Assembly: GCA_029339505.1 (NCBI GenBank) | Contig: JAQISU010000003.1 | Coordinates: 18,235,001 to 18,299,000 of the forward strand | Length of the DNA stretch: 64,000 bases | Direction: 5' to 3' | Source of the DNA: Unio delphinus | Lineage: Eukaryota > Mollusca > Bivalvia > Unionida > Unionidae | Shown here: positions 11,809 through 21,467 of the stretch, one piece after another | How positions within the stretch are numbered: the first letter of the stretch is position 1 | Layout of the letters: every line of letters starts with the position of its first letter | The notes under the pieces: model-generated | Seen by the model: the letters and a program-made list of their open reading frames with translations, nothing else | What the model was told of the DNA's origin: nothing | The model's database searches: none | Made by a program: the position numbers and the translations under genes

Positions 11809-12117
11809 GTGAAGTATCCAGGAGAAAAACACCTTCCAGGCTATAGTTATTGTGGACCCGGGACTAGACTCGATATCCGACTTGATGATCAAAACCAACC
11901 CCGACCGGGTGAATATCCAATAAATGCCATTGATAAGGCGTGTCATGCTCATGATGTTGCTTATAAAAGCAGTAATTTGCAACATAGACATATCGCAGAT
12001 GTGAAATCAATTCATGCGTTAAATTCTATCACTGATAAATCCTTCAAAGAAAAATTGGCTTCATGGTTAGTAAAATCAGCGATGAAAGGTAAATTGATGT
12101 TAGGTGCTGGTAATTAA
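11809..12117 (+). CDS. Phospholipase A2-like protein (parvovirus-VP1/sPLA2 type)
   Basis: Predicted to cleave phospholipid sn-2 esters, probably to breach a membrane during particle entry. The calcium loop YCGPGT lies at residues 14-19 and the catalytic pair His48-Asp49 in CHAHDVAY, counted from a GTG at 11809. No ATG is available: the frame stays open upstream to a TGA at 11758-11760, including a conserved-looking LPGTPW stretch, so the true start is upstream, non-ATG, or lost by mutation. The frame is otherwise intact to a TAA at 12115-12117. PLA2 domains of this type are known in parvovirus capsid proteins and have been reported in some Polinton-related viruses. Confidence 0.8.
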   Translation: MKYPGEKHLPGYSYCGPGTRLDIRLDDQNQPRPGEYPINAIDKACHAHDVAYKSSNLQHRHIADVKSIHALNSITDKSFKEKLASWLVKSAMKGKLMLGAGN

Positions 12118-12124
12118 TAACAAC

Positions 12125-13069
12125 ATGGAATCTATTTATTATTTTCCAAGAGGATACTGGAAAGGTAAAGCAGCAATTGGTAAACTCGCTAGCGCTGCGA
12201 AGGTGAAATATACCACCGCTGCTAATTGGTTATCCAAACAGGCAATATGGCAAATTTATCTACCGCCGCCTAAACGAATTAACTACTCGCATTTTGATGT
12301 GACCGTTCCTAATGAAGTTCATCAAGCTGATATATTATTTCTGCCGCATGATGGTGGTTACAAATACGCGTTAACTGTAGTTGATGTTGCGAGTCGATAC
12401 AAACAAGCAGAACCGTTAGCAACAAAATCATCAACTGAAGTGGCTTCTGCATTTGAAAGGATTTATCGAAGTGGTCCTCTGCGCTGGCCAAATCTATTAC
12501 AAGTTGATCCTGGCAAGGTATTTCAAGGTGTGGTTCTATCAACGATGAAGAATCATAATACCGTGTTACAACGAGGGCATACTGCACTACATCGCGATCA
12601 GGCAATTGTTGAACGATTTAATCACACACTTGCTGAGCGGTTATTTGGATATCAATATACGAAAGAATTCATCGAGGATAAATGATCTCATGAATGGGTC
12701 AAGAGATTACCAGGTATAATTACCGTGCTGAATAATGAGATTACTAGAACAATCAACATGAAACCTAACAACGCGATTAAAAAGAAGTCTATACCAGTAA
12801 AACCACAAAAGGATTTTTCAAAACAACCAATTCTCGGCAATGTCACTGTTAGGTATTTATATGAACCAGTAGAGCTTGAAGCTGGTTAAAAAAGGGCTAC
12901 TGATCCTATTTGGAGTGTTACTGTACATAAAATATCTAACATGACACGATCTATGGGTAGACAAGCAATCTATAGATTGGATTCAACTGCTCCTCAGTGA
13001 GGATTTAGTCGTGAACAACTGCAAGTGATACCCGAGGACACTCAATTACCGCCGCATGGTCTTAACTAG
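12125..13069 (+). pseudogene. INT: Polinton retroviral-type (rve) integrase, three in-frame stops
   Basis: Catalyses insertion of the element and is expected to generate the 6-bp duplication. A single frame of 315 codons runs from ATG 12125 to TAG 13067-13069 without frameshift, but with TGA at 12683, TAA at 12887 and TGA at 12998. The N-terminus has the Polinton hallmark GYWKGKAAI and KQAIWQIYLP. The catalytic triad is Asp69 (HQADILFLP), Asp128 (QVDPGK) and Glu163 (AIVERFN). The C-terminal third, past the first stop, has the layout of a chromodomain-like tail. The TGA at 12998 lies where a CGA would fit, consistent with CpG decay. The 3' end overlaps the convergent polymerase gene by 8 bp. 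Confidence 0.92.
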
Positions 13070-16000
13070 CACCACTGCGTCTGTTGCATTCAAGAAAAGT
13101 CAGCATCACATTATCCCTGGTATGACCAGTACTGCTATTCTTTCTGTCTACGGTAAATTGGCAAGGATCTTTATCCGACCAACACCAACGCATTATACAA
13201 TTGTAAGTCGCGCAGTGATTATTCTGTTGTTGCTTCAGCGTAATTATTAATTCGGCATCAATGTCAAATTCTCTGTTATTTTTCTTATCCTGCTGTTTAT
13301 AACCAGCGAGTTTTTTTCTGATTATATCATCGCTGATAATATCACTTATTGTAGTGTCGTTGTCATCTAAAACAACTCTTCGAAGCTGATTTATTCTTCG
13401 TACTCTGGACACTGCGAGATAAACTAAATTTGACCACTCGATGTGATTATCCACTATCCAAACAATTGTATCAGATATAGTTAATCCGTGTGAAGAATGT
13501 ATCGTTGATGCGTATCCTAGCGTCCATGGGGATTTATCAGCACGCAATGCGTCTTCGACGACGCTGATATCAACCAGTACAATATCATTTAACACTAAAT
13601 TCTGCTTCTCTGTCAAGCCTGGAATATCAACTTCATTATTCTGTTTTTGTGCATCCGAAGGCCTATAACACAACGGCACTGGAAGTGTTGCAAATTTTTC
13701 TTTATACATTTCAAATAACTTCATCTGAAGTGTGTCTCTGACTATTTTTATACTTGCTATTATCAAATCGTTTGGTCTCCACTCTTCCCAAAAATCATTC
13801 ATGGGAGTTTCCGAAATTATTTCACGCGCTATCTCATATTGGATTCTATCCAGTTGTAATCTGATTAGTTTCTTGAACTCTCGTAATTGTTCATCAAGTG
13901 CTCTATGATCAGTGTTAATTTCTTCATAATAGTCTACATAATTCTTTAGCTAATCATGTGGGGATAAACCAACAAATGGTGGTGGTTGGCCATGATCACC
14001 GCACATGACGACTTTTGTGTTCACGTGTAATAACCAATCAAGAAATTTTTGTAATACATCTAATGACACCGTGCATATCTCATCCCAAATTACGACTTCA
14101 GGAATAAATTTCTCGCCCATTCGATCAGGAGTCCATTCATCACCTTTCCATCGAAAGAAACTATGATAAGTGCAAGCATTCACCTCTCGTTGTTTCATCT
14201 CTCTGGCGAGTCTGTGTGTTGGTGTTAGCACAATCATGTTTGATTTGCCACGAAATAATTCAATCGCACGAGTCGTCTTTCCTGACCCACCACAGCCGTT
14301 TAAATAAACTGTTTTATATCTACATATTGGATCAGATATCTGTGGTGCGTTAGATAGTTCTAAACACTGATTGCTTTTCAAATATTTATCCTCAATCGTA
14401 ACATCTGCTGATCTGGAATAATCACACGGTATTTCCTGCTTAATTCTCCATGATCCCCAACTCTCGTCGGAATTAGTGAATTTACCTACTGCGTTGCTGT
14501 GTTTCATGTCTATGTAAAATGAATCAGTGGCGACTCTAACTGCGGTGTCAGGAAATCTATTTATCATCGAAAATAAATTGATAGAAGCATAAGCCAGCAT
14601 AGATGTCCTCAAATGTGTATACTGAAGACTGTGTCCATCGCTGTAAGTAACAATTGTACCCAATTTAGTTCCATCGGACAAGAAAGCGTCTTTACGATCG
14701 ACATATATACCCGTAGATGTTATATCCGCGATTACAAAATCATATTCAATGCTATCTATAATCAACCGTGAAGAATATCTTTTATTGTCGTATTTACCAC
14801 CTTGAGTGAACTTACCAATTATTCTTCTACCAAGATCTTTTGTGTCTTTGTTTCTGATTTCATATAACAGTTTGGACCAATTCATGATATATTCTTCTTC
14901 GAGATCCGGGAATTGTTTTCGTTGTTCGCTGATTATACTATCTAGATCAGGTTGTGGTGGTAACCAGACTTCAGTCTTTGCTCGATATGATATAATTGCT
15001 TCACTGACAATTAACGATATCAGCATGCTACAATCAATCATGTACCGTAACAGCACTATTGGCATCCAATGTTTCACAGACATGTGTCTACCAATCCAAA
15101 CATAACAGCACGGATGAAGTCCTGTAGCCAATTCAAATGATACCACACAAGCGAATCTGGTTAAATCAAAATCGGGCAGTGGTCCATTAATTGCAACGCG
15201 GGCCATCTCGTGTGTGGGATGTCCAAATCGTTTAAAGTATTCAGCGCATCAGCGCATTCTCCGTATCTGAGAAAACTCCTGGGATAACATGCGACTATAT
15301 CAACCGAAATAATAGTTTTGGGGTCGTATTTTGTATTCCATAATCCGCCATGGTTATATTCAATGCAGCTTGATTTGATGTCTGATAAAAATTCAGCTCG
15401 TGTTGGTTTCCACGAGTTTCTCTTTCTTGCAAAATGAGCTGCAACCGACGTAATTGTAAAGCAATTTGTTAATAATTGTTCGTCGTCGAAACTCTTCGAG
15501 AAACTACCAGCTAGTTTTTTCATCTTGTCATGGAGGGCTTCGGTATGGTATAATTCTCCATTGGGTCTTACAAACTGATCGAATCCACCCTCGGGGTTTT
15601 CAGCACTGTGAAGTAACCACACTGACACAGGATCGTTTTTACTCAACTGGTAAATAAAATTGAATAGTTTCTCTTCAGAGAATTCCGGGGGTAGATATTT
15701 TACGGTTTTATTTCGTGGGAATATTGTTACTGCAGATGTCCATGCGTGTTCATTATGATCAATAATTTTGATAGTAGCTCCTCTCGATTTATATTTTGGT
15801 TCGTATAATATCTCGCCTGTTATCGTCTTTACTGATATTGGGAATTTTAGTATTCGTTCTAACTCTGCCACATTTTGAATTGTTGCCACCCGCTCCCTTA
15901 CTGTTAGTCCCCACTCGGTTATTTTTTTGCATCTTAGATCAGTCAATTTGTTTCCACGCAGCGCATTTGTGAAGTTTTCTATTATTCGTTCTGCTACACA

Positions 16001-16526
16001 TTTCATTCTTGACAAAGTCAACAATGATAGTTTCATGGGTTTTAGTTTTTCAATACTCGGTTTATCATTTAACGGATATATCCCATAAACAACTGCTATT
16101 ACAGGATAAGATCTCTCGTAGTACGGTTTGTCAATTCCAGTCAGAATTCCTGGCTTGGAATCTCGACTCACAGTGACAGTTTTTTTTATTCTTCATGATG
16201 GGTTCAAATTTATCCCAGATAATCCAATCTCCAGTGTCTGAACAGATAATGAATTTCACTCTAAAGAAATACCTTTTCCGCATAAGATGTGAAATTATCA
16301 CTGCTGCGCTTTTATCGTTCATGGTAGCATCAACTTCACCATTGATTCAAAATGTCAACCAGCAGTGAGATGCTCCATCACGCTTGAATTCATTAAAACA
16401 ATCACTGATTTTACCCAACATGGTTTTATCATGAATTTTACTCTTTGGTGTTACGGAGACTCTATCGAGATTAAATTTAGCATTTTTCCTAGGCGTAATT
16501 TTTGATAATCTCTCGAATTCCTTCAT
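13062..16526 (-). pseudogene. POLB: Protein-primed type B DNA polymerase fused to SF1 helicase and HNH-like motif (broken)
   Basis: Replicates the element. ATG at 16524-16526, TAA at 13062-13064, about 1155 codons. The frame is interrupted by TGA (16347-16349), a shift at the A-run near 16175-16190, a compensating shift near 15190-15205 and TAG (13950-13952). The polymerase part shows motif A as DIVACYPRSF (about 15290) and motif C as VATDSFYI (about 14530). The helicase part follows in the same frame: GCGGSGKTT (about 14285), TPTHRLAREM, the Walker B IWDE, GDHGQPPPF (about 14000), then STIHSSHG and AVSRVRR (about 13500 and 13400). The last 60 residues hold CATYNC and a VDR, GHT, NV, CNRR series like an HNH zinc endonuclease. 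After the second frameshift, palm, helicase and HNH share one frame with a single stop. Confidence 0.88.
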
Positions 16527-16568
16527 GCTATAATTAAAACAAGTATTTAAATAGAGAATCTATATATA
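16527..16568. promoter_or_regulatory. Divergent AT-rich promoter region between POLB and the Cys-rich gene
   Basis: A 42-bp gap between two divergent ATGs. TATATATA abuts the rightward ATG at 16569; ATTATAG lies next to the leftward ATG. Function is inferred from recurrence of this layout across the element. Confidence 0.4.
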
Positions 16569-16919
16569 ATGAATCATTGCAAATGGCTTATGATTGGATC
16601 AGTAACCCCGTGTAACAAATCATGCAGAAAGGAGTTCTGTGGATATCATATGCAAAGTTTTCGACGTGGAAGCCTTGGCCTGATCCCTTGTATACGATGT
16701 GGGGTAGGGGTACATGGTAAATCACAGTTGTGTCTCGGTTGTGGTGGTAAGCGATACTATGATAAGAGAATCAAAGATTCCAATAAGAACTCCATCAATG
16801 ACTCTACCTCTGACAGCGTCCTTGACTCCGTCAACGACAAAATCATAAGAACTCCTCAAGACTACATCGGAAGATTTCCAAATGTAATCATTAGACCAAA
16901 CAATGAATTAGACAAATAG
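16569..16919 (+). CDS. Cys-rich zinc-finger-like protein (116 aa)
   Basis: Intact ORF starting right after TATATATA. The N-terminal half contains Cys clusters: CNKSC, FCGYH, PCIRCG and LCLGCGGKR, enough to coordinate two zinc ions. The C-terminal half is low complexity, rich in Ser, Asp and Asn, and ends in an NVIIRPNNEL stretch. It resembles small treble-clef or Zn-finger accessory proteins of Polintons and large DNA viruses, but I cannot name a family. It is divergent from the polymerase gene and followed within 14 bp by the HNH gene, so co-expression is likely. Confidence 0.6.
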   Translation: MNHCKWLMIGSVTPCNKSCRKEFCGYHMQSFRRGSLGLIPCIRCGVGVHGKSQLCLGCGGKRYYDKRIKDSNKNSINDSTSDSVLDSVNDKIIRTPQDYIGRFPNVIIRPNNELDK

Positions 16920-16933
16920 TATTATATATACAA

Positions 16934-17257
16934 ATGAACCAAGAATTCCAACCACATCCCATGATCAGCAACTTTGAGGCATCCAGTGATGGTATTGTCA
17001 GACATCGTAAACTGAAGAAACCAGTGGGTGATGTGAATAATAAGGGGTATTTGGTGTTTACCACTGGAGGGAGAATACATCTTAATCACAGAATAATATA
17101 TGAATGTTTCCATGGATTGATCAAGGATGGTTTTGTTATTGATCACATTAATTCCAATCCTAAGAATAATTCTTTATCAAATCTGCAGGCTATCTCACAA
17201 AGCAAAAATTTAAACGAGGAAAGACTAAACATCACTCGAAAAAAGCGAGACCCATAA
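16934..17257 (+). CDS. Free-standing HNH homing-type endonuclease (C-terminus frameshifted)
   Basis: 107 codons from ATG 16934, again preceded by TATATA. The motif LNHRIIYECFHG, followed by FVIDHINSNPKNNSLSNLQ, is the classic HNH-3 pattern (His, then DHIN, then NNSLSNL). The N-terminal part resembles a NUMOD4-like segment. Downstream, about 17258-17456 has out-of-frame remnants of a NUMOD1-like DNA-binding tail (SFNTTNNEEIVFQSI, then TGFTFEKY), so the C-terminus was lost by frameshifts and the annotated stop is secondary. Such genes behave as selfish passengers in phages and large viruses; here it sits between accessory genes. Confidence 0.75.
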   Translation: MNQEFQPHPMISNFEASSDGIVRHRKLKKPVGDVNNKGYLVFTTGGRIHLNHRIIYECFHGLIKDGFVIDHINSNPKNNSLSNLQAISQSKNLNEERLNITRKKRDP

Positions 17258-17456
17258 AATCTTTTAATACAACAAATAATGAAGAAATAGTATTTCAATC
17301 AATAGCTAAGGTATTTCGATATTTGTTGACCTTCTGTTCAATGCATCACAGATGGAATTTATCGATCTGCAATTTAAAAAAAGACCCGCTCAAAGGATTC
17401 AATTCGTTTATACATAGGCACCCATCTCACTGGTTTCACTTTTGAAAAATATATTT
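17258..17456 (+). pseudogene. Decayed NUMOD-like tail of the HNH gene
   Basis: Fragments in at least two frames: an SFNTTNNEE block just after the stop and a TGFTFEKY block near 17430. Both match the habit of helix-turn-helix tails on HNH homing enzymes. It is too broken for a firm call. Confidence 0.4.
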
Positions 17457-17487
17457 TTCATATTAGAAGTATATAATTATCATTAAT

Positions 17488-17862
17488 ATGAATTCTCAAA
17501 ATATTAATGAGGTTATAACCGAAATTTTAATTTTGAAATCTCAGGATATTTACATATCAGATAGTTTAGACTGCGATCAAATTATGTCCGACTTCCAGGA
17601 TATTGAATATGGCGCTAACAACAACAAATATGTACTACTCAAACAATATGCACTGATAAAACGAATTCAGAATTCTATCCGTGATTCCCTTCTATGTCGT
17701 GACGACGTCAGTAAGTTTGTCCCGTTATTTACTATCGTGGAAAAAATAAGAAAGGAATTAGGGAAGGAATATGAAGTAAAAAGAGTAATTAATTCAAAAA
17801 TCAGAAATATTAGATTGTTAATTGAACAAAACGAAAATCCCCCATTGGATGGTCTGTTTTAG
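17488..17862 (+). CDS. Unknown Polinton protein, 124 aa, intact
   Basis: I do not recognise it. The frame is fully open from ATG 17488, preceded by TATATAATTATC. The protein looks all-helical and charged, with no Cys cluster, signal peptide or membrane segment. The C-terminal part (RKELGKEYEVKRVINSKIRN) looks like a small helical domain. It is one of the few undamaged genes in the element, but it is also short, so intactness may be chance. Confidence 0.5.
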   Translation: MNSQNINEVITEILILKSQDIYISDSLDCDQIMSDFQDIEYGANNNKYVLLKQYALIKRIQNSIRDSLLCRDDVSKFVPLFTIVEKIRKELGKEYEVKRVINSKIRNIRLLIEQNENPPLDGLF

Positions 17863-18365
17863 TCAACAATAGTGGTCAAATTATATACTGGCATTTATCA
17901 ATGAGTGTTTTACTACAGGGAAGTTGTAAAATATTTTTTATTACTGAAATTTTCATAGTAAATACTTTTTTTAGTCATTGATTTTAGTGCTTTTTTGTCT
18001 GATTTTGGTATTTTTTGGTGCTTTTTGTCTGATTTTGGTGTTCTTTTGTCTGATTTTCAGTGGTTTCAATCGGGTCAAATGGTCGATTTTGCATGGGATT
18101 TCCCATAATAATTCCACCTAAAATTATTTTTATGATGTTTTAGGCCAAAAACTGACTAAAATCAAGCAATGATGACTAAAAAATGACCAAAAAACAACAA
18201 AAACGACCAAAAATGACTGTTGGTGTCAGTCGGGTCAAATGGTCGATTTTGCATGGGATTTCCCGTATACTTTTCCACCTAAAATTATTTTCGGGTGACA
18301 AAATCACTGCATTTAGATTGAAATCTCTTCATACACTAATTGGAAAATTGTTTACGATTTCAATA
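17863..18365. repeat. Repeat-rich spacer with duplicated 60-bp block
   Basis: Contains two near-identical copies of a block that begins CGGGTCAAATGGTCGATTTT, at 18071-18131 and 18230-18293 (spacing 159 bp). Short TTTTGTCTGATTTTGG iterations occupy about 17993-18060. TTTTTTAGTCATTGATTTTAGT near 17968 is matched in inverted, interrupted form near 18150-18182, so the middle could fold back. This may be a small inserted element or a duplicated regulatory block upstream of the next gene. The open frame across 18183-18365 looks repeat-derived, not protein. Confidence 0.6.
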
Positions 18366-19494
18366 ATGGTTAATGAGTCATTAACGACTAGATTGGCTCG
18401 TGAGCGACTAGATGCGATTAAAAAATTTATACCAATCCGTGACTCTGTCAGGAGTAAACTGCAAGCTAGACAGAGTTTACAAACAGATTTTGCTGCGGGA
18501 TCTGAAGAGTTGTTTAAACCAATAACCACAGCAATGAAGGGGGTAGAGCGTGCTATATGGGGGGATGTTCCCGAGACAGGGGAAAAAAGAAAAGAAAAAC
18601 CTCTTATTGGTGAACTTGAAAAAATAGCAACAGAAACTGAAAAAATAGCAAGAAGATCTAAACAAACAAAAAAATCTTTAAAAACACTTCCTGGTGATAT
18701 AATAACTGCTGCAAGATGACAAGAACAACAAGAACGAGAACTTCAGGAAGAAATAGAACGATTAGGTTATATTGATATTAGATCCCCACCACCTGAACAA
18801 CTTGAACAAGAAGTTAGTGCGCCACCTGAACCACTTGAAGAACAACAAATCACTGTTGCAATAGAAGAATATTCACCTGAAAAGATATTTACTGATAATG
18901 CGTTAACTGAAATTAGAGGAATCAAATCAGACTCTGAATTAGTTAAATTTACTAAAGACAATTTTTAAAAAAATATAAGAAATAATTATTAAAAGACGAC
19001 AAGTCTAGAAAATTTATAAAAGACATAGACAAATGGGTGAATAAAGTGTTTTTAGCAAACCGCGGTAAAACTAGAATCACAAAAGAAATAAGTCCTGATT
19101 TTAATATTTTTCTAGCTTCAGTAAAGTGTGGTCCACTACCACCAGGGTATACAGCAGACCCAATCCCAGGTGAAATACGAATAATAGCAGAAGCTGATTC
19201 TGAAAAAGGTGCAACTGGTATAACTAAAAAGTCAGCCGTGAAGGGATATTCCAATAACCCAAGAGGGATTTCAGGTAGTGGTCTTATTCAATGTTCTGGT
19301 AATATTCTCAGCGATATAGCACAATTAGAAGTTCTCATCGGAGGGAAATGAGCTGGAAATAACTCACCGGGAATAATCAATGAAGCAGCTGATATCTGCA
19401 TGCGGTTATTTCAAGGTGGTATCATGGATATTGGTTTATATCGAGATTTCATTGATGAGTTAGTGGAAAATCCTATGGATTATCACAGTGACTA
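18366..19494 (+). pseudogene. Conserved Polinton protein of unknown function (helical N-part, AGNN motif)
   Basis: Start chosen at ATG 18366 because upstream codons derive from the repeat. The N-terminal half is helical and charged with a Pro/Glu-rich stretch. The C-terminal half carries LPPGYTADPIPGE and ends with a GGK / AGNNSPGIINEA / LYRDFIDEL series, a layout I associate with a conserved but functionally unassigned Polinton gene. TGA at 18717, a frameshift with TAA around 18961-18985, and TGA at 19349 break it; the last stop falls inside the GGK-AGNN motif. The final TAA is at about 19492-19494. Possibly a virion-associated or scaffolding protein, given the neighbouring structural genes; this is inference. 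Confidence 0.55.
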
Positions 19495-19543
19495 AGTAAA
19501 AAATTCTTCGGATTTTTCATTAGATAAATATCATTTAAATAAG

Positions 19544-19978
19544 ATGATCATACACTATAACCATGACAAACCAACCAGCGTCTATGTAGTAAACTCATGA
19601 TTTCCAGTTTATAGCGCGTACTATGGTGATGGTCTCGGTGATACAATTGCAGGGTTATTTGCAAGAATGGCTCCAAAAGTAGCACCGCTAGCAAAACAAT
19701 TATCGATGAAAGCCATTGATGTTATTCATGATAAGGGTATTAGTGCTGTTGGAGATGCTGCCGGAAAAGCGTTTTCAGCCACTCGGGATAAACTAACAGC
19801 GCTAGTTCGATGGCGAAAGAAACCGGGACCACTGCCATCTACAGCGGAAATGCCCGCGAGTATTAGTAAAATAATAAATAACGCAGTGGATCAGAAACTA
19901 GCGTCTCTGGTGACTAACGCCCAAGATAACATAACCGCAAATATGATAGCGGGAAGTGGCTTAAAAAAACCACGATGA
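19544..19978 (+). pseudogene. Small Polinton structural-type protein with GDGLG motif, one stop
   Basis: ATG at 19544, in frame with TGA at 19598, then open to 19978. After the stop the frame carries YYGDGLGDTIAGLF, a stretch of small and hydrophobic residues, and a basic C-terminus (SGLKKPR). A YGDGLG start followed by an amphipathic segment recurs in minor virion proteins of Polintons and resembles adenovirus-like core or membrane-active peptides in style. No enzyme motif. It lies 46 bp upstream of the major capsid gene. Confidence 0.5.
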
Positions 19979-20024
19979 CGTCGATGATTTAGACCTTGAT
20001 AAATCAAGGAGAATATATAATAAA

Positions 20025-21467
20025 ATGTTCAAACGGTCACCTGATCCAGCATTTGATATGGATGCCCCAGTGCACAAGGATGATTCTGTACGCGATTAAC
20101 AATTTTATGCCTATCACGCAATACAATCAGATCTTCGATCAAGAGTTGAACTTCAGGTTCATGATACTAGTAAATTCTTTTTGCCTTGTGAAGCATTTAT
20201 CGAAGTGGAAGGAGAACTTGTAACAAATGTCGCAGCTCATACACCATATGCAGATGACCCACTTGTCCGAGTGGGTTTTGTCAATAATGGGATCATGGCG
20301 TTATTTACTAGCGCTAGATATCTCATTGATGGAAAAGAAATTGAAACCATTGAGAATGTTGTTGATGTTGCTACAACAATAATAGGGTTAGCAAGATATT
20401 CTGACAATTATACAAGATCGGCGGGTCCATCTATGATGTTCGCTAAGGATATTACTAATCACTCTCCGTATATTAAAATATGGACACCACGAGCTACTGC
20501 ATCTTATCCACAACTTGATACCTATGAACACAGAGCTAGACCGGAGGATGCGTTTGATATTGTTGGAGGTGCTAACCCGGATTACAATTTAGGATATGCA
20601 ACGCGCAAAGCAATGCTACAAGGAGAACGTCAACGATTCTCATGCACGATTCCACTGCATCATATATTTGGATTCTGCAGAAATATCCGAAAAGTCATCT
20701 ATGGAGCAAAGCATACGGTAGTACTCGTGCGAAAGGGTACTGATAATGATGCAATTTGGCGAGGTGCTGGTGTTGCTGAGGGTAAAGTTAGATTATTTAA
20801 ACTATCACTGTGGATGCCAGTGTTAACTCCATCAATCACCACAGAGGAGCGATTACTACCATTTATGGACCAAGGAGGAAAGTCGTTGTTGAGTTGGTTA
20901 GCGGTGTCCACAGATACTATAGATTCTAATATCACTAATACATTTACATGGCACCTGACAGTGCAACAAGGTGTTTCAAGTCCACGTCATATATTTGTTG
21001 CGCTACAGGATAGAACGCGATTAGATAATCAACAACGCAGTCATATGATATTTGATCGGTTAGGCGTTAAAGAAGTCTCGCTGAGAAAAAACGGCCAACA
21101 GGAACCATCTGAGGATATACAACTTGATTATGATAACAATTATATTTCACGCGTGTATCATCGTCTATTGTCATATATGGCACGCGATCAAAATGTTGAT
21201 ACTGGTTTACAAATATCGCAATTGAATTTTAAAAATTTGTATCCGATCTATTACTTTTCTTTGGAACATCTTGATTTAACAAGACAGTCCGTCGTTGATA
21301 TACACTTTAGAGCTCGTATAGACCTCCCTGGTGGTGTTAATTATAGAGCAGTTGCCGTCATTCTCAGCGACAAATCAATGCTTCTTGAAGGTGTTGGTGG
21401 ACGAATGAGAATGATAGATGCACCAGTGAAAAACATGTACCAATTAGATCAATCTGTTATTGTATAA
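20025..21467 (+). pseudogene. MCP: Major capsid protein, double jelly-roll type (one early stop)
   Basis: Predicted to form the hexon-like shell. ATG at 20025 follows TATATAATAAA. One frame of 481 codons reaches TAA at 21465-21467 with a single TAA at 20097-20099 near the N-terminus. The length and gene position, beta-rich composition, and the pattern of an N-terminal FKRSPDPAFD, a central IPLHHIFGFC and a C-terminal HFRARIDLPGG agree with Polinton MCPs. No frameshift is seen over 1.4 kb, so this is among the best kept long genes. Its stop overlaps the start of the next gene (TAATG). Confidence 0.82.

Noticed and set aside
13062..13802. Stand-alone helicase gene
   Set aside because: It is in frame with the upstream helicase motifs across the single TAG at 13950, with no other stop between, so it is treated as one gene.
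16131..16322. Separate small gene upstream of the polymerase
   Set aside because: It is in the same frame as ATG 16526 and continues into the polymerase after the A-run frameshift, so it is the polymerase N-terminal region.
18183..18365. Extended N-terminus of the conserved unknown Polinton gene
   Set aside because: Codons before ATG 18366 come from the duplicated 60-bp block and look non-coding.
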